Positions 10,310 to 21,139 of a stretch of DNA of 64,000 nt are shown piece after piece. A program made the position numbers and the translations under genes. Each line of letters begins with the position of its first letter. Position 1 is the first letter of the stretch. The notes beneath the pieces were generated by a model that saw only the letters and a list, made by a program, of their open reading frames with translations, was not told the DNA's origin and searched no databases. Source of the stretch: Sacculina carcini (lineage: Eukaryota > Arthropoda > Thecostraca > Sacculinidae). The stretch spans positions 3,199,281-3,263,280 of the forward strand of contig OU696594.1 in the NCBI GenBank assembly GCA_916048095.2. The letters run 5' to 3'.

Positions 10310-11434
10310 TCAGGCGGACGATTGAAGCGAGGACGATGAAGAAGGAAGAGAGGAAGGTGGAGAGGACAAAGCCACAGTCGAGGGATGGAACAGGAGGTCA
10401 TCAGAAGTGGCAGTGCGCAAACGAATAGATTCGCGAACAGAGACAAACGAAGGACACGACGAGAGAAACGATGAGTGCGAGTGGGGGCGAGACGAGACTG
10501 CGCAGTTATTGCACTTCGGCGGCGCTGTGCGGTCGCAGTTGATAGAGCGATGAGAGCCAGCGCAATAGCCGCAAATTTCCGCACGCGAACATTTGACCTC
10601 ATTGTGGCCTAGTCCAGCACAGCGGGCACACCGGGCCACCCAAAAGCGATCATACACGCGACACGAACACAGCTCCACGAACAGTCTGTCACCAACGGAC
10701 GTAAGGGCAGCGCGAGCCGACGGAGTCACCGACAGAACCGCATGTTGGGAGTTGTGCCTAACGCCAGTGAAAAAAAGGAGACGCAAATCACTATCAGGTA
10801 TCCCAGCAAGGGCAGTGTTTTTACGGCGAAGGTGATCGACAAACGTAGATGGCTCCAACCCCATAGGGATGTTCGCTACCGTAACCTTGGGACGAAGTGG
10901 CGCAACCCTGGGCAGATGAGCGTCGACCTGCGGAATGGCCTCACGTACGCAGTGAACGGCACGCGCCGCATCGCTAGACGAGGAGCAACGAAGGACGAAG
11001 CCACCATTGGCCGCACGCCGGGACGACTTGATCGGAATATCGCACAGAGCGGAGGCAACCTTGCGCGGACAGACCGGCGATTTATCACGGGATTTTAGAA
11101 CCACGGTGTGAGTGGGTCTCGCTGGTTGATTTTCTGTCGCTAGTGGTGCAAATGGCCGAGATGATGAGTGAATCGAGTTGAGTGTCGACTCAACTCCCGC
11201 AAGACGGTCTCGGATACTGGACACGCTGTCGGAAAGGTTAAGGGCGAATTTAGCCTTTGTCAGGCATGGCGAGCAGACCCAATTTACCTGTTTGATCATC
11301 TCAGCCCGGATGCCCACAAGGGATGCGCATTTTATGTGGGCCCAGCCGTCGCAAAGGGAACAACCGATCCACTTTGAGGAGTCGCCACTGGAGGACTTGC
11401 AGACGTAGCATTTGTCCTGATCGCCGCATGACAT
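10310..11434 (-). CDS. LINE ORF1: PHD-like and CCHC zinc-finger protein
   Basis: 374 codons from MSCGDQDKCYVC. Residues about 9-58 form a PHD-type zinc finger (CYVC, CSLC, WAHIKC, WVCSPC), as in ORF1 of several CR1-clade elements. The C-terminal third has knuckle-type motifs (CARCAGLGHNEVKC, CGYCAGSHRSINC), expected for an RNA-binding Gag-like chaperone. It precedes ORF2 on the same strand. An earlier in-frame Met at 11536 exists, but the PHD finger follows directly after the Met at 11434, which I prefer. The Ser-rich C-terminal tail is low complexity. Confidence 0.75.
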   Translation of the reverse strand: MSCGDQDKCYVCKSSSGDSSKWIGCSLCDGWAHIKCASLVGIRAEMIKQVNWVCSPCLTKAKFALNLSDSVSSIRDRLAGVESTLNSIHSSSRPFAPLATENQPARPTHTVVLKSRDKSPVCPRKVASALCDIPIKSSRRAANGGFVLRCSSSSDAARAVHCVREAIPQVDAHLPRVAPLRPKVTVANIPMGLEPSTFVDHLRRKNTALAGIPDSDLRLLFFTGVRHNSQHAVLSVTPSARAALTSVGDRLFVELCSCRVYDRFWVARCARCAGLGHNEVKCSRAEICGYCAGSHRSINCDRTAPPKCNNCAVSSRPHSHSSFLSSCPSFVSVRESIRLRTATSDDLLFHPSTVALSSPPSSLPSSSSSLQSSA

Positions 11435-11560
11435 CGTTCGTATTACTCGAAATGTCCGCAACACCGCACGAATGACGCAATTAAACCGCAACGAGTCCAA
11501 GGACGCAAAAAGCAGCAGCAACGAGCCACAGACCAACGATTAGCAGATTAGCCTTTGATA

Positions 11561-11816
11561 TGCTGATCACAAAACTCCGCCGGTACGATCCAAATCGGAA
11601 ACCAATGCGCAGCAACAAAAGCGATCGCCTCAACCACCGAAATACAACTCATAAACAAATCCAACATAAATAATTATTGAATTTGGAGATAATTATATAA
11701 GTTCACCTCACCAGCCTCAGATTACTTGGGTCAAGAAAACCCCATACGATGAATAATTGCCTAATACCTTGGTCAGTTGAACAACACAAAGCGCTCAGCT
11801 GATTGGAACCAACTTT
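11561..11816. other. Short stretch between two LINEs
   Basis: No coding or repeat signal recognised; it may include the 5' UTR of the minus-strand LINE and old flanking DNA. Confidence 0.4.
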
Positions 11817-12181
11817 TAACATCTACTTCGTGTTACCTTATCTTGCCTATGCCCTCTCGTTTTTGCGTATACTTTTGTTTTTGCTTGTGTGCACTTACAT
11901 TTTATTTCTAGCTTATTTCTTTCTGGTCCCTTCGCGCCCTTGTATCATGCTGGCGCTATACGTTTGTTGTTGTTTTTTCTCTTTGTCCCTTTTTTGGTTA
12001 ATTTGGGTTTTGAAGATTCGGGGACTCGCATGGTCAGGGGATGACCCGACCAGGCGAGACGGAAGCACCAGGTCCCCCTGGGACCTGGGAGGGGCGCAAG
12101 AGGCGTCGAGGGAGGAAACTTAGTTCTACGGAGCATCACTCTGATGATTCCTGTCGGAGTGATTGATTCAATGGTAATGAC

Positions 12182-13456
12182 TTGGCATCGAAATCGGATA
12201 TGAAGGCGGCTAATTCAAAAGGGAAGATGACCACTGAAAACGTAAATGGAAACGCTGTACCCAAGGAACGTGAGTCTAAAACATCATACGTAGACCCAAA
12301 CGGCTCTTACGTAGTGATCTATTCCACCAATGATAATTTTTCGTTCAAGCGCATTGGTTATTTTTGGCCATGTGCTCAACTGTAGTGCTATTTTGGCAAG
12401 GTTAAATTTGAATGTCAGACGCCGTTCGATGGGTCTCTCATTGTGAGGACCAAAAACGAGAAACAAAGTCGTAGGCTGTTGAAATTGACCGAGTTCTGCC
12501 AGCAACCAGTTATTGTCACCACTGACAACATCCGCAACTCATCGAAGGGAGTGATTTTCGCTACTGAGTTGCGTGATCTCGCTGAAGATGCTATCTGTGA
12601 AGGGCTAAGTTCTGAGGGAGTGAGCAGCGTGCGTCGCGTGACATCATTCCGCGATGGTCAGCGCAGACCCACGCCGCTGCTCATTCTTACTTTCAACACT
12701 GCCACCAGACCAACAGAGCTATTCGCTGGCTACATAAAATATGACGTTCGAGTTTTTATACAAAATCCGCTCAGGTGCTTCAAATGCCAGCGGTATGGTC
12801 ACGGATCCCGCAACTGTCGCGGTGAGGCTTTGTGTGCACGGTGCGGCGAATGCGAACACGGTGATCAGCCGTGTACCGCTGCCCGTCACTGTGTGAACTG
12901 TCGCAGCACAGAACACTCCGCCGGACATAGTGACTGCCCAGTGTGGCAAAAGGGAAAAAAGATTTGTGCTATCCAGGCCAACCAGGGAATTTCTTTTATT
13001 GAGGCGAGAAAAATGTACGAGAGGCAGTGTCCACAGACACAGCTGTCCTACGCAGTTGCGACCAGCACACCGGTCGAACGCGTCTCAGTGAGTGTGCAGA
13101 CTGATCCCATTCCTCAGCTGCCGCCACTGATGAAAGCCCAGCGAATGCAAACATCGACAACAGAACAGTGCCAAACCCAATCCACTGGAACAGCACAAAT
13201 ACCACCGGTCCTTAAAAAGTTCAGTGCCACCACCAACAATATCAGTGTGACCAAACCATCCACAAGTACCGCTAATTGTGTCCAGGACCACAGTTACAGT
13301 GGTCAGAAAAAAGCGGCGGCAAAGCGCTCGTCGCGCCGACGGTCCAAGTCGGCAACCCCCGACATCAACATTGTCGATGTGCCTCCTGATGACCCGGGGA
13401 GCACGACATCGTCGATGTGCCCGCGGATGACCGGGGGAGTATCGCATCATAGTTTT
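12182..13456 (+). pseudogene. I-type LINE ORF1 (Gag-like, CCHC), copy 1
   Basis: The N-terminal piece (12182-12385) is cut by a TAG after ...CAQL; the frame reopens and continues from 12443. The main part has three zinc-knuckle motifs in the arrangement CFKCQRYGHGSRNC, CARCGECEHGDQPC and CVNCRSTEHSAGHSDC, typical of ORF1 in the I/Jockey group, where it binds element RNA. It continues with a Ser/Thr/Gln-rich region and a basic SSRRRSKS block. In this copy the frame runs on into the endonuclease start (MLQWNCRGL near 13507), whereas copy 2 has an ORF1 stop just before it. Confidence 0.75.
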
Positions 13457-13479
13457 TTATTTTTAAAATATTTCAAAAT

Positions 13480-15775
13480 GACGAACGAGTGCAATAATTT
13501 ATTCATGCTGCAATGGAACTGTCGTGGGCTCGTATCAAAATGGGCCGAGTGTGAACAATTATTTTATCATCGCTCACCCATTATCATCGCCCTTCAAGAA
13601 ACGTGGCTCCTTCCCACTTATCAGTATGACCTCTCGTTGAGAGGATATTCGTTATATAGGGATGATTTCGTGGGTTCCGGACGGCGCAGAGGCGGTGCGG
13701 CGCTGTACATCAGGAACCGCATCCCTCAGAAAGCTCTGGCCGTGTAGCATAGCGAGAAATTTCAAACATCAGAATGGGTTTCGGCAAGAAAGAATGCACT
13801 CTCGTGGTGTACCTCGACCTGACAAACGCATATGACAGTGTCATCCCAGACATCCTCCTTCATAAATTGTATTATATGGGTTTCAGGGGACATTTGGCAG
13901 CCTATATAAAGAGTTTCATTTCAGGTACCAGGTGGTTTCGGGTGAGGTGTGGCAGTGTCCTATCAGATTGGCACTCATCAACAAAGGGTCTGCCCCAGGG
14001 TAGCTGTTTGTCTCCACTTTTATTCAATATAATGTTAAATGATATATTCAATGAAGTATCCACAGGTGTATCGTACTCCTTGTATGCGGATGACAGCGCC
14101 ATTTGGACCAGTGGTAGCAATGTGTGCGCCATGAGCTCTCTTCTGCAGGCAACGTTGGACATGCTCTCATCCTGGGCTGACAGAAATGGCCTCGGGTAGA
14201 GTATGAGTATGAGTTCTCGGGTAGAAAGTCAGCCGCTGTGTTGTATACGGTCGACAACTTCCGAACTGGTCCCTTACTCTCACTGACAGGGGAACCAATA
14301 CCGTACAGCGAATCTCACAGGTTTCTAGGTGTCACGCTGGATAAGAGGCAACACAGCAATATGCAGCAACACATACACCGGCTACGAGCACGATGCGCGA
14401 AGAGGCTCAATGTGATGCGAGTCATTGCGGGTACATGTTACGCTGGCGGTAGCACATCCGTGTTGCAAAGAGTCTACAAGGCCTTGCTATTACCCGTCAT
14501 AGATTATGGTGTGCAGGTGTACTCCTCCGCAAGCCCGTCGAGTCTGAACCAGTTGGAGACCATTCAAAACGAAGGTCTCCGATTGATCTCCGGTGCTTTC
14601 AGGTCATCACCAGTCGAGGCCATGCGCGCATACACAGGCATCCCGGCACTGGACGTACGGAGAACAAAACTCATGTTACGATATGCTTTTAAAAATTTTA
14701 TCCGCGCGAATAATTTTAGTCGATCGATTTTAGATTTCAATCCCATTCCATCCAATCAGCACATCAAGAGACATCGTATACTGGCTTCTACTTTGTCGAG
14801 AAGGGTCTTAGCTGAGTCGGTTAAGATAGGCGTATCGGTGGCAAATGAGATGCAAATACGTCCGTCCCCTTTACCTGCACCATGGGCAATGCGTACTCCT
14901 GTGACCAGATATATATTCACAGAGAAATCTGAGTCAATAACTGATTACGGGGTTCAGGACCGGTTCGCAGAATTTTGCCATAACAACAGTGGGTACTTTC
15001 ATATTTACACCGATGGATCCAAACGAGAGGACAAGGTGGGATGTGCCGTGGTGGTAAGGCACGGGCTTCATGGGTACCAGGAAGTTTTCCGTTACCGCCT
15101 GTCTTCCTACGTCACGGCCTTCCACGCCGAAATGTACGCCCTTTTTAAAGCTTTTGAATACGTCGAGAGACATTATTATACCAAAGTTTTTGTCATTTCG
15201 GATTGCAAGTCGGGACTCCAGCATATCCCTCATCACCTGATTTTATTCATCATTGTATTTTATATCTTTTTAGACACATCGTGACAGCTGGCAAAATTTG
15301 TGGTTTGGTGTGGGTACCGGCTCACCGTGACATTACCGGTAACGAGGTGGCTGATGCCGAAGCCAAGCGTGTTCTGGGTGAGGACGAGGTACAGCCGTAT
15401 CCTTTGAGTACGGTCCTAACAAATTTGTTAGTCGACGATCACATCCGAGCGTTTGTTAGACTGGACTGGCAACAGAAACGGCGTCAATTGAAGCTGGGCG
15501 ATGTTACTGGAGATATAGGCCCCAGGTCATCAGTGAGTTCTTTACCTCGAAGAACGGAGGTCGTACTGACTAGACTTCGTCTCGGTCACTCCAGATTGAC
15601 TTACGGGTACATAATGCAACATACTCCACCTCCCCACTGTTCATATTGCAATGCCGTCCTATCCATAGATCATGCACTTCTATACTGTACACGGTATGAT
15701 GAGCATCGCGAGCCATTACGCCGGTATTGCCGCCGTAGAAGCCTACCGTTCAACAGGAGAGTTTATTAGGAACAA
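13480..15775 (+). pseudogene. I-type LINE ORF2 remnant (EN start, RT, RNase H), copy 1
   Basis: The endonuclease start (NNLFMLQWNCRGL, IIALQETWL) runs to about 13772, then the deletion joins it to RT: VVYLDLTNAYDSV (first catalytic Asp), KGLPQGSCLSPLLFNI, and SLYADDSAIW (YADD). A stop at 14197-14199 follows NGLG. RT thumb and C-terminal parts continue at 14238-15284 (HRFLGVTLDK). RNase H follows: IYTDGSKRED (first Asp), FHAEMYALFKAFE (Glu), VISDCKSGL (second Asp), then after a frame break WVPAHRDITGNEVADAEA. The end, with CSYC...HALLYC, looks like the usual C-terminal zinc motif. It is an inactive copy. Confidence 0.75.
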
Positions 15776-16217
15776 ACAACCCCTCTCTTCTCAAACACCT
15801 CGTTGACTTTGTTTTCCGAACAGGTATAGCCGACAAACTATGAGGAAATTCGGTGAAAGCTTTAAACCATATGATAGTTTTATAAATTTTCAGCATCACT
15901 TTCACATATCACCATTTCAACCTTTCTTTTATCGTCTCCTTTTAGAATCCTTGACATATGACTGACGTTTGTGACTGACGAATTATTGTGCAGCGCAAAG
16001 TGGTTGGAACCGGCCGACGCGCTCTATCAAGCAACAACAACAACAACGGTGTGATGTGTGTGTGTCGTTTTCCATTTCTCTTTCTGAAGTATAGTCATTT
16101 GGGGCAAATGGTGATTTGATCATTTTGGGTGTAAACATTATTTTGGCCTTAGGAGAGTTGGAATCACTATGGACAAGAAATGAGTGGATGAACTATTAGA
16201 GCATTCGTTTGCGGTCA

Positions 16218-16969
16218 TATAACAAAGTTATAATCAGACCAGTTTTCTATCTGTCAGTTTACTCAGTTTTCTTTCTCTCTCCTTCTCAGTTTACGTTCGC
16301 GTTCTTTCGCGGCCTGCTTGTGCAGCTGTCGTTAGGCTAATTTATGTGTTAGGGTGACGTCAGTAGTACACTGCCCCTGATATGCTTGGCAACGTGTGAC
16401 CGTTGATTAATTATCTTTTTTGTATGTCTGACTTGGCTGAGCAGATCCTGGCAACACGCCTGTGTACTGTCAGATCGTGTTTAGAAATAGCTCGCAACTA
16501 GGTTGGCAGCCGAACTGTTTGCCCGGTGAGATTCAGTGTGGCACATTGAGCCGACGACCTGTGGTCGTGGGTATATATACCTGTGTTGTACTAACAATAA
16601 GGGGGATGATACTAGAGACTGGAGACGCTAGAGATACTAGGTTCACTAACGATAGGGCAGTCAAGATGTGACACTAACAACAGGGGTACTTTGGCTGTGC
16701 TTGTTGGTGGGTCAGTTAGTTTGGTTGGACTGTCGACGTGCGAGATAGGACTCACCACTCACTCAGGCAAGCCGTAATTAATTCATTAGATTTAAGAATA
16801 ACTTTAACGTAGATTGACTGATTGCTGAAAATATACAATTCAACTTCGACTGGGTGATCATTATTTGTTATCGCGGAACACAACATCAAGAGGAACTATC
16901 AAGACTTCACGATCAGCCAAACGAAGATCAACATAACAACATATAATTATTATTATCACAACCGTTACA
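16218..16969 (+). mobile_element. LTR, copy 1 (752 bp)
   Basis: Matches 48216-48879 along its length and 42445-42935 for its first part. It starts TATAACAAAGTTATAATC and ends in ...CGTTACA, followed by TT and a primer-binding-site-like TGGTGCCGTGACCC. A TATA-like GTATATATACC lies near 16570 and a CRE-like GTGACGTCAG near 16353. The LTR is followed by only about 50 bases of leader before the viral sequence of unit 1. Confidence 0.75.
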
Positions 16970-16971
16970 TT

Positions 16972-16989
16972 TGGTGCCGTGACCCGGAT
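16972..16989 (+). promoter_or_regulatory. Primer-binding site of the LTR element
   Basis: TGGTGCCGTGACCCGGAT begins with TGG (complement of a tRNA CCA end) two bases after the LTR terminus, the normal position of the minus-strand primer site. The tRNA species was not determined. The leader continues to about 17020, where it meets viral sequence. Confidence 0.6.
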
Positions 16990-17020
16990 ATCGCCGCCTC
17001 GCACGGTGGCCAGGTGCCAC

Positions 17021-18883
17021 AGATTGAATCTACTCGCAGCTCTCATGGCCGCAGAGGGCGGTATGTCCTTTATCGGGTTGCGAAATCTCAAAGCCAGCAC
17101 TGTCCGCTGAATATAGCCCACCACACCGTCGTAGTCGAAACTCCTTCTCAAAAACTCTCCCCTGGACCTGCTGAAGTGCGTTTTGTTGGCGTTGACCTCG
17201 TAGCCCAGGAGTTCATAATATTCACAAATCTTGGCCGCATCGCTCAGTTTCTGTACTCCAAACAAAATGTCGTCGCCCTGTGCTACCACCTTACAGACGG
17301 AGATCTGGCGACCCTCGCGCTCATTTATGATTCTCAAGATGGCACGGAATGAGCAGATGTTGAGTAGCGTGTCCAGTAGCGCGGTCCAACGCCACCCGCT
17401 AGGGATGCCGTTTCCCCACTCCCACTGAGTAGAACCCAGCTTGACTGACGGACACAGGTCCCTGAAGCTACGCATCAAGCTATCCCAGACCGCTTGGTAA
17501 CCTTCCAGGTCGACCCCGTCTACCGCCATTCTCCTACTCGTCTCTTCCCGCAGTGTGTCAAGCATGCGCAGAATCGTCGTCTTAGATTGGTTATAGTCAA
17601 ACCGGGACTGGTCGAGTGGCACCTTGATCCACCGGGTGTCACGCATGAATCGGACCAGTTCCTGGTCGATCTCCTCGTTTCCTCGGTTGCCCGCGAACAG
17701 TGTGGAGGTCTTGCTCCCGTAGAAGCCGCCCTCCACGACTTGACTCAGAAAATCCATCTTACGGAACACCGCGTTGCCGGCCTTCACCACCCCTCTCACC
17801 TTGCCGGCCTCGCTCTTCTGCAATACAGACAGGGTGTCCCGTATATCCGTCTTGAGATCGTTAACAATATCATCGTCGCTGTACACCACCGCGTCATACG
17901 CCTTTTGCCTGCCGGCGCGTTTGCGTTTACCATCTACATCACAATACGCCACCTGTCCGTCACCGGCCCTGCCGCGGGTCCAGCTGCCGGCGTGCGCCCA
18001 GTCTCCGATCCCAAGCAACCTGTCTTGCGGCGGCGTGGTCCACTCATCACCCATCAGCCGTTTAAGCTCATCCGCCATCATCTGATCGAACGCCTCGCTG
18101 CTCAAAATGCTACCCCCGCTCGGCCTGGGCGTCACCAGCCATCTCTTGCTACTGTCCTCCAGGGCGCTCAAACCTTCATACTCTCGGTACCCCCAGAAGG
18201 TTTCCCAATAGCAGAAGTCGCGCCAACTTACGCTGATGTGGTCTCCCCCCAGCTTCGCGGCTGTGGTGACTTCTTTTAATCCGGCTGCTATATCCAGGTG
18301 ACATTTGCCGCTGAAGATCTCCTCGTACAATCGAAATACCCTCCAGATGTTCGAGGCACGGCGCGCACCTACCAGGGCCAGAGCCAGATGCATAGAATCG
18401 AAAAAAAGAGAGGTCACGGTGCCGCAAAAACCGCACCCGACGCACTCTGCATGGCCCTTTTTTCTCTTGTGTATACGGAATCGTAATAAGGAATGTTGGA
18501 ACGTATCTCCGCCGTAATATAAACCCCCAAAACGGTTCACCACGAGTACAGCTTTGACATTTCTTTCGCTCCTTGTTGACAGCACTGCCCACTCTCGCCA
18601 GCATGTCAGGGGAGACGAATCGCCTCCACGACCAGCTCGAGTCCAGCTCGGCAGTTAGTCCTGGGGCGCCTGGTGATCTGGGTGGAACCGGGCAAGCGCC
18701 GGATCCGCCCCGGGCTTGGGCACCGGAGCCCCGTCCTCTGCAGTCGGCAGAGAGGCCCCCGCTGCAGTTTCCTGTTGTTCCGTAGCCTCCCTGCTCACAC
18801 CCGCCCCCCTCCCGGGGCCGCCGCGGTTTTTTCGACCTTGGCACGGAGCAGCTCTGTGCATGTCGGCCATGTCTGAACGGCAC
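17021..18883 (-). pseudogene. Viral RNA-dependent RNA polymerase, unit 1
   Basis: Palm-domain polymerase of a dsRNA virus. The core frame covers 17021-18585 and shows motif A DQSRFD, motif B SGWRWTALLDTLLN, motif C QGDD, motif D LLGYEVNANKT and motif E EFLRRSF, with an upstream F-like KVRGVVKAGN. The N-terminal part lies in another frame (18176-18883), the -1 frame of the capsid ORF, because this unit has one extra A near 18533, so the product is broken. At the C-terminus the frame leaves viral sequence at 17021 and reads into retrotransposon leader. The viral 3' end is therefore truncated about 80 codons after motif C. Confidence 0.85.
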
Positions 18884-20187
18884 TGTGCCATTATCGATTC
18901 GGACGTGATGGACGCGTAATACTCAAACCTACTGGCGATCTGATTGCGAGGTGTGACTACGTCCGTGATCATCGAGGACATCGCCTCTCCCGCCATCGCC
19001 AGTGCGTAAATACCTTCGTCATCGTACATGTATCGTCTAATGTTCAGGCCCCACGTCACGTACGCGTCGCGTGTGGCTGCATTCGGGCGTGAAGGCTCCC
19101 ACCCGGCTCTGTTGTATAGCTCTCTGGTCACGCTCCCTTGCCACTTGAACGCCAGTCCTGCATTTGGCCGCCTGTTAACGGAGGACAGATAGGTCAGATG
19201 CCTGGCACAGGTCATGACCCGTAATCTGTCGACGATGCCACGAGCATTCTCCGTTGCGGCATCTAGCGACACAGGGGCGGGGATCGCCCACCGGGCCATG
19301 ACCCCGCCGATAGCGGCGCCACTCTGCCATGTCCACAAGGACCGCAAAGACTTGTCCGCCGGGCCGGCGGCGTTGAGAGTCATTTCTGAGTAGACGTCGC
19401 GGCGTCGGCCTGTAGCAGTGGGTTCTATCTCACGCGCCGTGGACGCCGTCCAGGTAAAACGGATAAATTCTGAATGAATTTTCTCCTTTATGAAATTTGG
19501 CAATGATATGCCGTTCCCAGATGTTCTTAAGATGAATGCCATGGCCTCATCGCGGCGGCCCGCGGGTACCATCCACGGCACGGCAACTTCGTCCGTCACG
19601 ACTGCGTAGCTCTTCCACACTTCTAAGAGACTGCGCATGGAGTGCCCTCGCAAGACCGCGTCGCGGGTGCCGGATTCGCGGACACGGTCAAGTAGATGAT
19701 TATCTTCATCATTGAAGACTTCGTACTGAATCACTCTAGCTCCAGTCAAGATCTCGACGAGCGGATTCCATGAGCCTACCCCGAACGCTGGGTGATTCAT
19801 CGCGTCATCACGGCACAATGGCACGTGGTCCAGCGAAGAGACGGAAGAGTCTCGGAGGTAGGTAGCCTCCTGGGGACCAGTGATAGGTCTAGGCCTGGTG
19901 CCGTGCATCCGCTTGGAGAACCAGACAGGTGCGTTGGTTGTATATATTGTCTCTGGGTCAGTGCCCGGCGGCGGTGCCGCGAGCCGAACGGCCTCTGGCT
20001 GCGGCGCCCACCGCATGATCAGCGAGGCTTCCAGCACCGCGATCTCGGCCCAGTTGACCGGATAGCCTTGCCGGGAGGCCACCACTCTGGGGGAGAACCA
20101 GTCTTCGAAGGGTTTTTTTGGGTCTCGGAACTGGACGTTATGTCGCGTCTGATCATATCTAACAGCTCATGTGCGTCGATGGGAGCC
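18655..20187 (-). pseudogene. Viral capsid-like protein, unit 1
   Basis: Open from 20085 to the stop at 18655 (476 codons). The first 36 residues seen in the other units are out of frame here because a T run near 20113 is one base shorter. I identify it as capsid by position only: a large ORF 5' of, and overlapping, a polymerase in the -1 frame, as in monopartite dsRNA viruses. No sequence motif proves it. The C-terminal part is Gly/Ala/Pro-rich and unlike a folded domain. This is the only unit where the capsid frame stays open past the C-rich run to the end at ...FHPDHQAPQD. Confidence 0.75.
18826..18832 (-). promoter_or_regulatory. -1 ribosomal frameshift slippery site, unit 1
   Basis: The minus strand reads A AAA AAC, a canonical X XXY YYZ heptamer. 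The capsid zero frame reads CGA AAA AAC, so AAA and AAC occupy the required codon positions. The frame entered after a -1 slip is open across the capsid stop toward the polymerase. Directly downstream is a very GC-rich stretch (CCGCGGCGGCCCCGGGAG) that could form the stimulatory structure. The same heptamer is present in units 2-4. Confidence 0.8.
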
Positions 20188-21139
20188 ACGCCATGTCTGT
20201 CTTTCCCGGTATCCGCATCCCTGTATGTAACAGGCTTGAGAGTGTACGCAATAAACTGGGGCTTTTTCTACGTTCGTTACGTATGTACGTTTCTACTGCA
20301 GCGAACGCAAATACGGTAGGGACACTACCCGTGTATTATCGCCATCTCTCTTGACAAGCGAATTAATTCGGCACTGGTTGAGCTTACACGCACGCTAAAC
20401 TATAGGTCGTTGACCCCACCGGTCACGTGCGGTCATAATGTTCCTTGCGCCAGGCGCGTGGTGCCTACACTACGTATGCTCAGGTTTTACATCAAGGCTA
20501 TACAACAATTACTAAAAGTCAATGTACGTACAATAATGCATATCATATCTGCACATATCATATCTATCATATCATACCGAATCATATCTGCACATATCTA
20601 TGTATGCAGACTTCATAACAACAACAAATTTATTTTGTATAGCGCGCAGAGGCGCGAAATGGTATAAAATAATTGGACGAAAGAAAACAAAATTAAGTAG
20701 CTCAGTACGATGCATGGATATGTAATCCGTATAGAATATGTGAGACTGAATGACACTGCTTGATCTTATATTGTGTTCTTATACTGTTCTATCTGCTAAG
20801 GAAATTATATGAATGAGAGAAACAATGAAATAACTAAATTTTCAAATGTGGAAATATAGCGAAACTCTAGATAGCGAGCAGCTGGCAAGCCTACATTTAT
20901 GGTACGTCACTGGAAACGTCATCAGTGACGTCACGCTAAAGGAAAGAGTATGGGATAAATTTAGACATTGTGTCTCAACCTCGTTCAGTTCCGTGTTGGC
21001 GTGCACGATGTTATCGCGCTCTTTTTGACATTGGACTGACCAGACTTCTTTTTGACTTGGACTGACCAGACAGAGATATCTTTTTCCTTACTTGGTGAGA
21101 TTGTTGCTTGTTTATTTGTATCGTTTCCTTCTCTTCAGA
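20188..21139. other. Spacer 1: viral 5' region, LINE tail, SINE-like tail
   Basis: Left part: sequence upstream of the capsid ORF, with an open but ATG-less frame for about 30 codons. Middle: ATCATATC-type simple repeats near 20537-20600, then AACAACAACAAATTTATTTTGTATAGCGCG at 20620-20648, resembling the 3' end of CR1-like LINEs in inverse orientation. A 9-bp inverted repeat with CRE-like TGACGTCA lies at 20904-20931. Right part from about 20985: the SINE-like repeat also seen at 6880-7062, here with an imperfect internal duplication of GGACTGACCAGAC, cut at CTCTTC where the next viral unit begins. No gene seen. Confidence 0.65.

Larger units (their letters stand above)
7063..11560 (-). mobile_element. 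CR1/L2-type LINE, near full length
   Basis: Two-ORF non-LTR retrotransposon on the minus strand: ORF1 (10310-11434), then ORF2 with endonuclease and reverse transcriptase (7358 to about 10190). It ends in a microsatellite tail, (TTGAA)n on the minus strand, at 7063-7086, typical of CR1/L2 elements, preceded by a GGCGCTATAACAAAT motif also seen at other LINE ends in this window. Both ORFs are long and open with catalytic motifs present, so this looks young and possibly competent. The 5' boundary is approximate. Confidence 0.85.
11817..16217 (+). mobile_element. I-type LINE, copy 1, internally deleted
   Basis: Plus-strand non-LTR element: Gag-like ORF1, then endonuclease, RT and RNase H remnants, ending around a (CAA)n run at 16029-16046 with about 170 further bases shared with copy 2 (36054-42112). 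Compared with copy 2 it lacks about 1.7 kb: the sequence jumps at 13772 from the start of the endonuclease to the RT palm. It shares with copy 2 an in-frame TAG near the start of ORF1 and a stop beside a small local duplication in the RT region. Both copies also have the LTR family downstream, which argues for segmental duplication. Confidence 0.8.

Noticed and set aside
16861..17020. Extra C-terminal domain of the unit 1 polymerase (WHLATVRGGDIRV...)
   Set aside because: This part is the LTR element's leader, primer-binding site and LTR read in antisense; the other units lack it.
17494..18279. 261-codon plus-strand frame, repeated in units 2 to 4 (21613, 25716, 32483)
   Set aside because: It is antisense to the polymerase core, whose minus-strand frame has unmistakable polymerase motifs; conservation only reflects the tandem duplication.
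18176..18883. Separate gene of 235 codons between capsid and polymerase
   Set aside because: It is the -1 frame of the capsid 3' region read into the polymerase start, not an extra gene.
20537..20600. CRISPR-like repeats in the spacers
   Set aside because: ATCATATC/TGCACATATC repeats are short, irregular simple repeats with no spacer structure, and the genome is eukaryotic.
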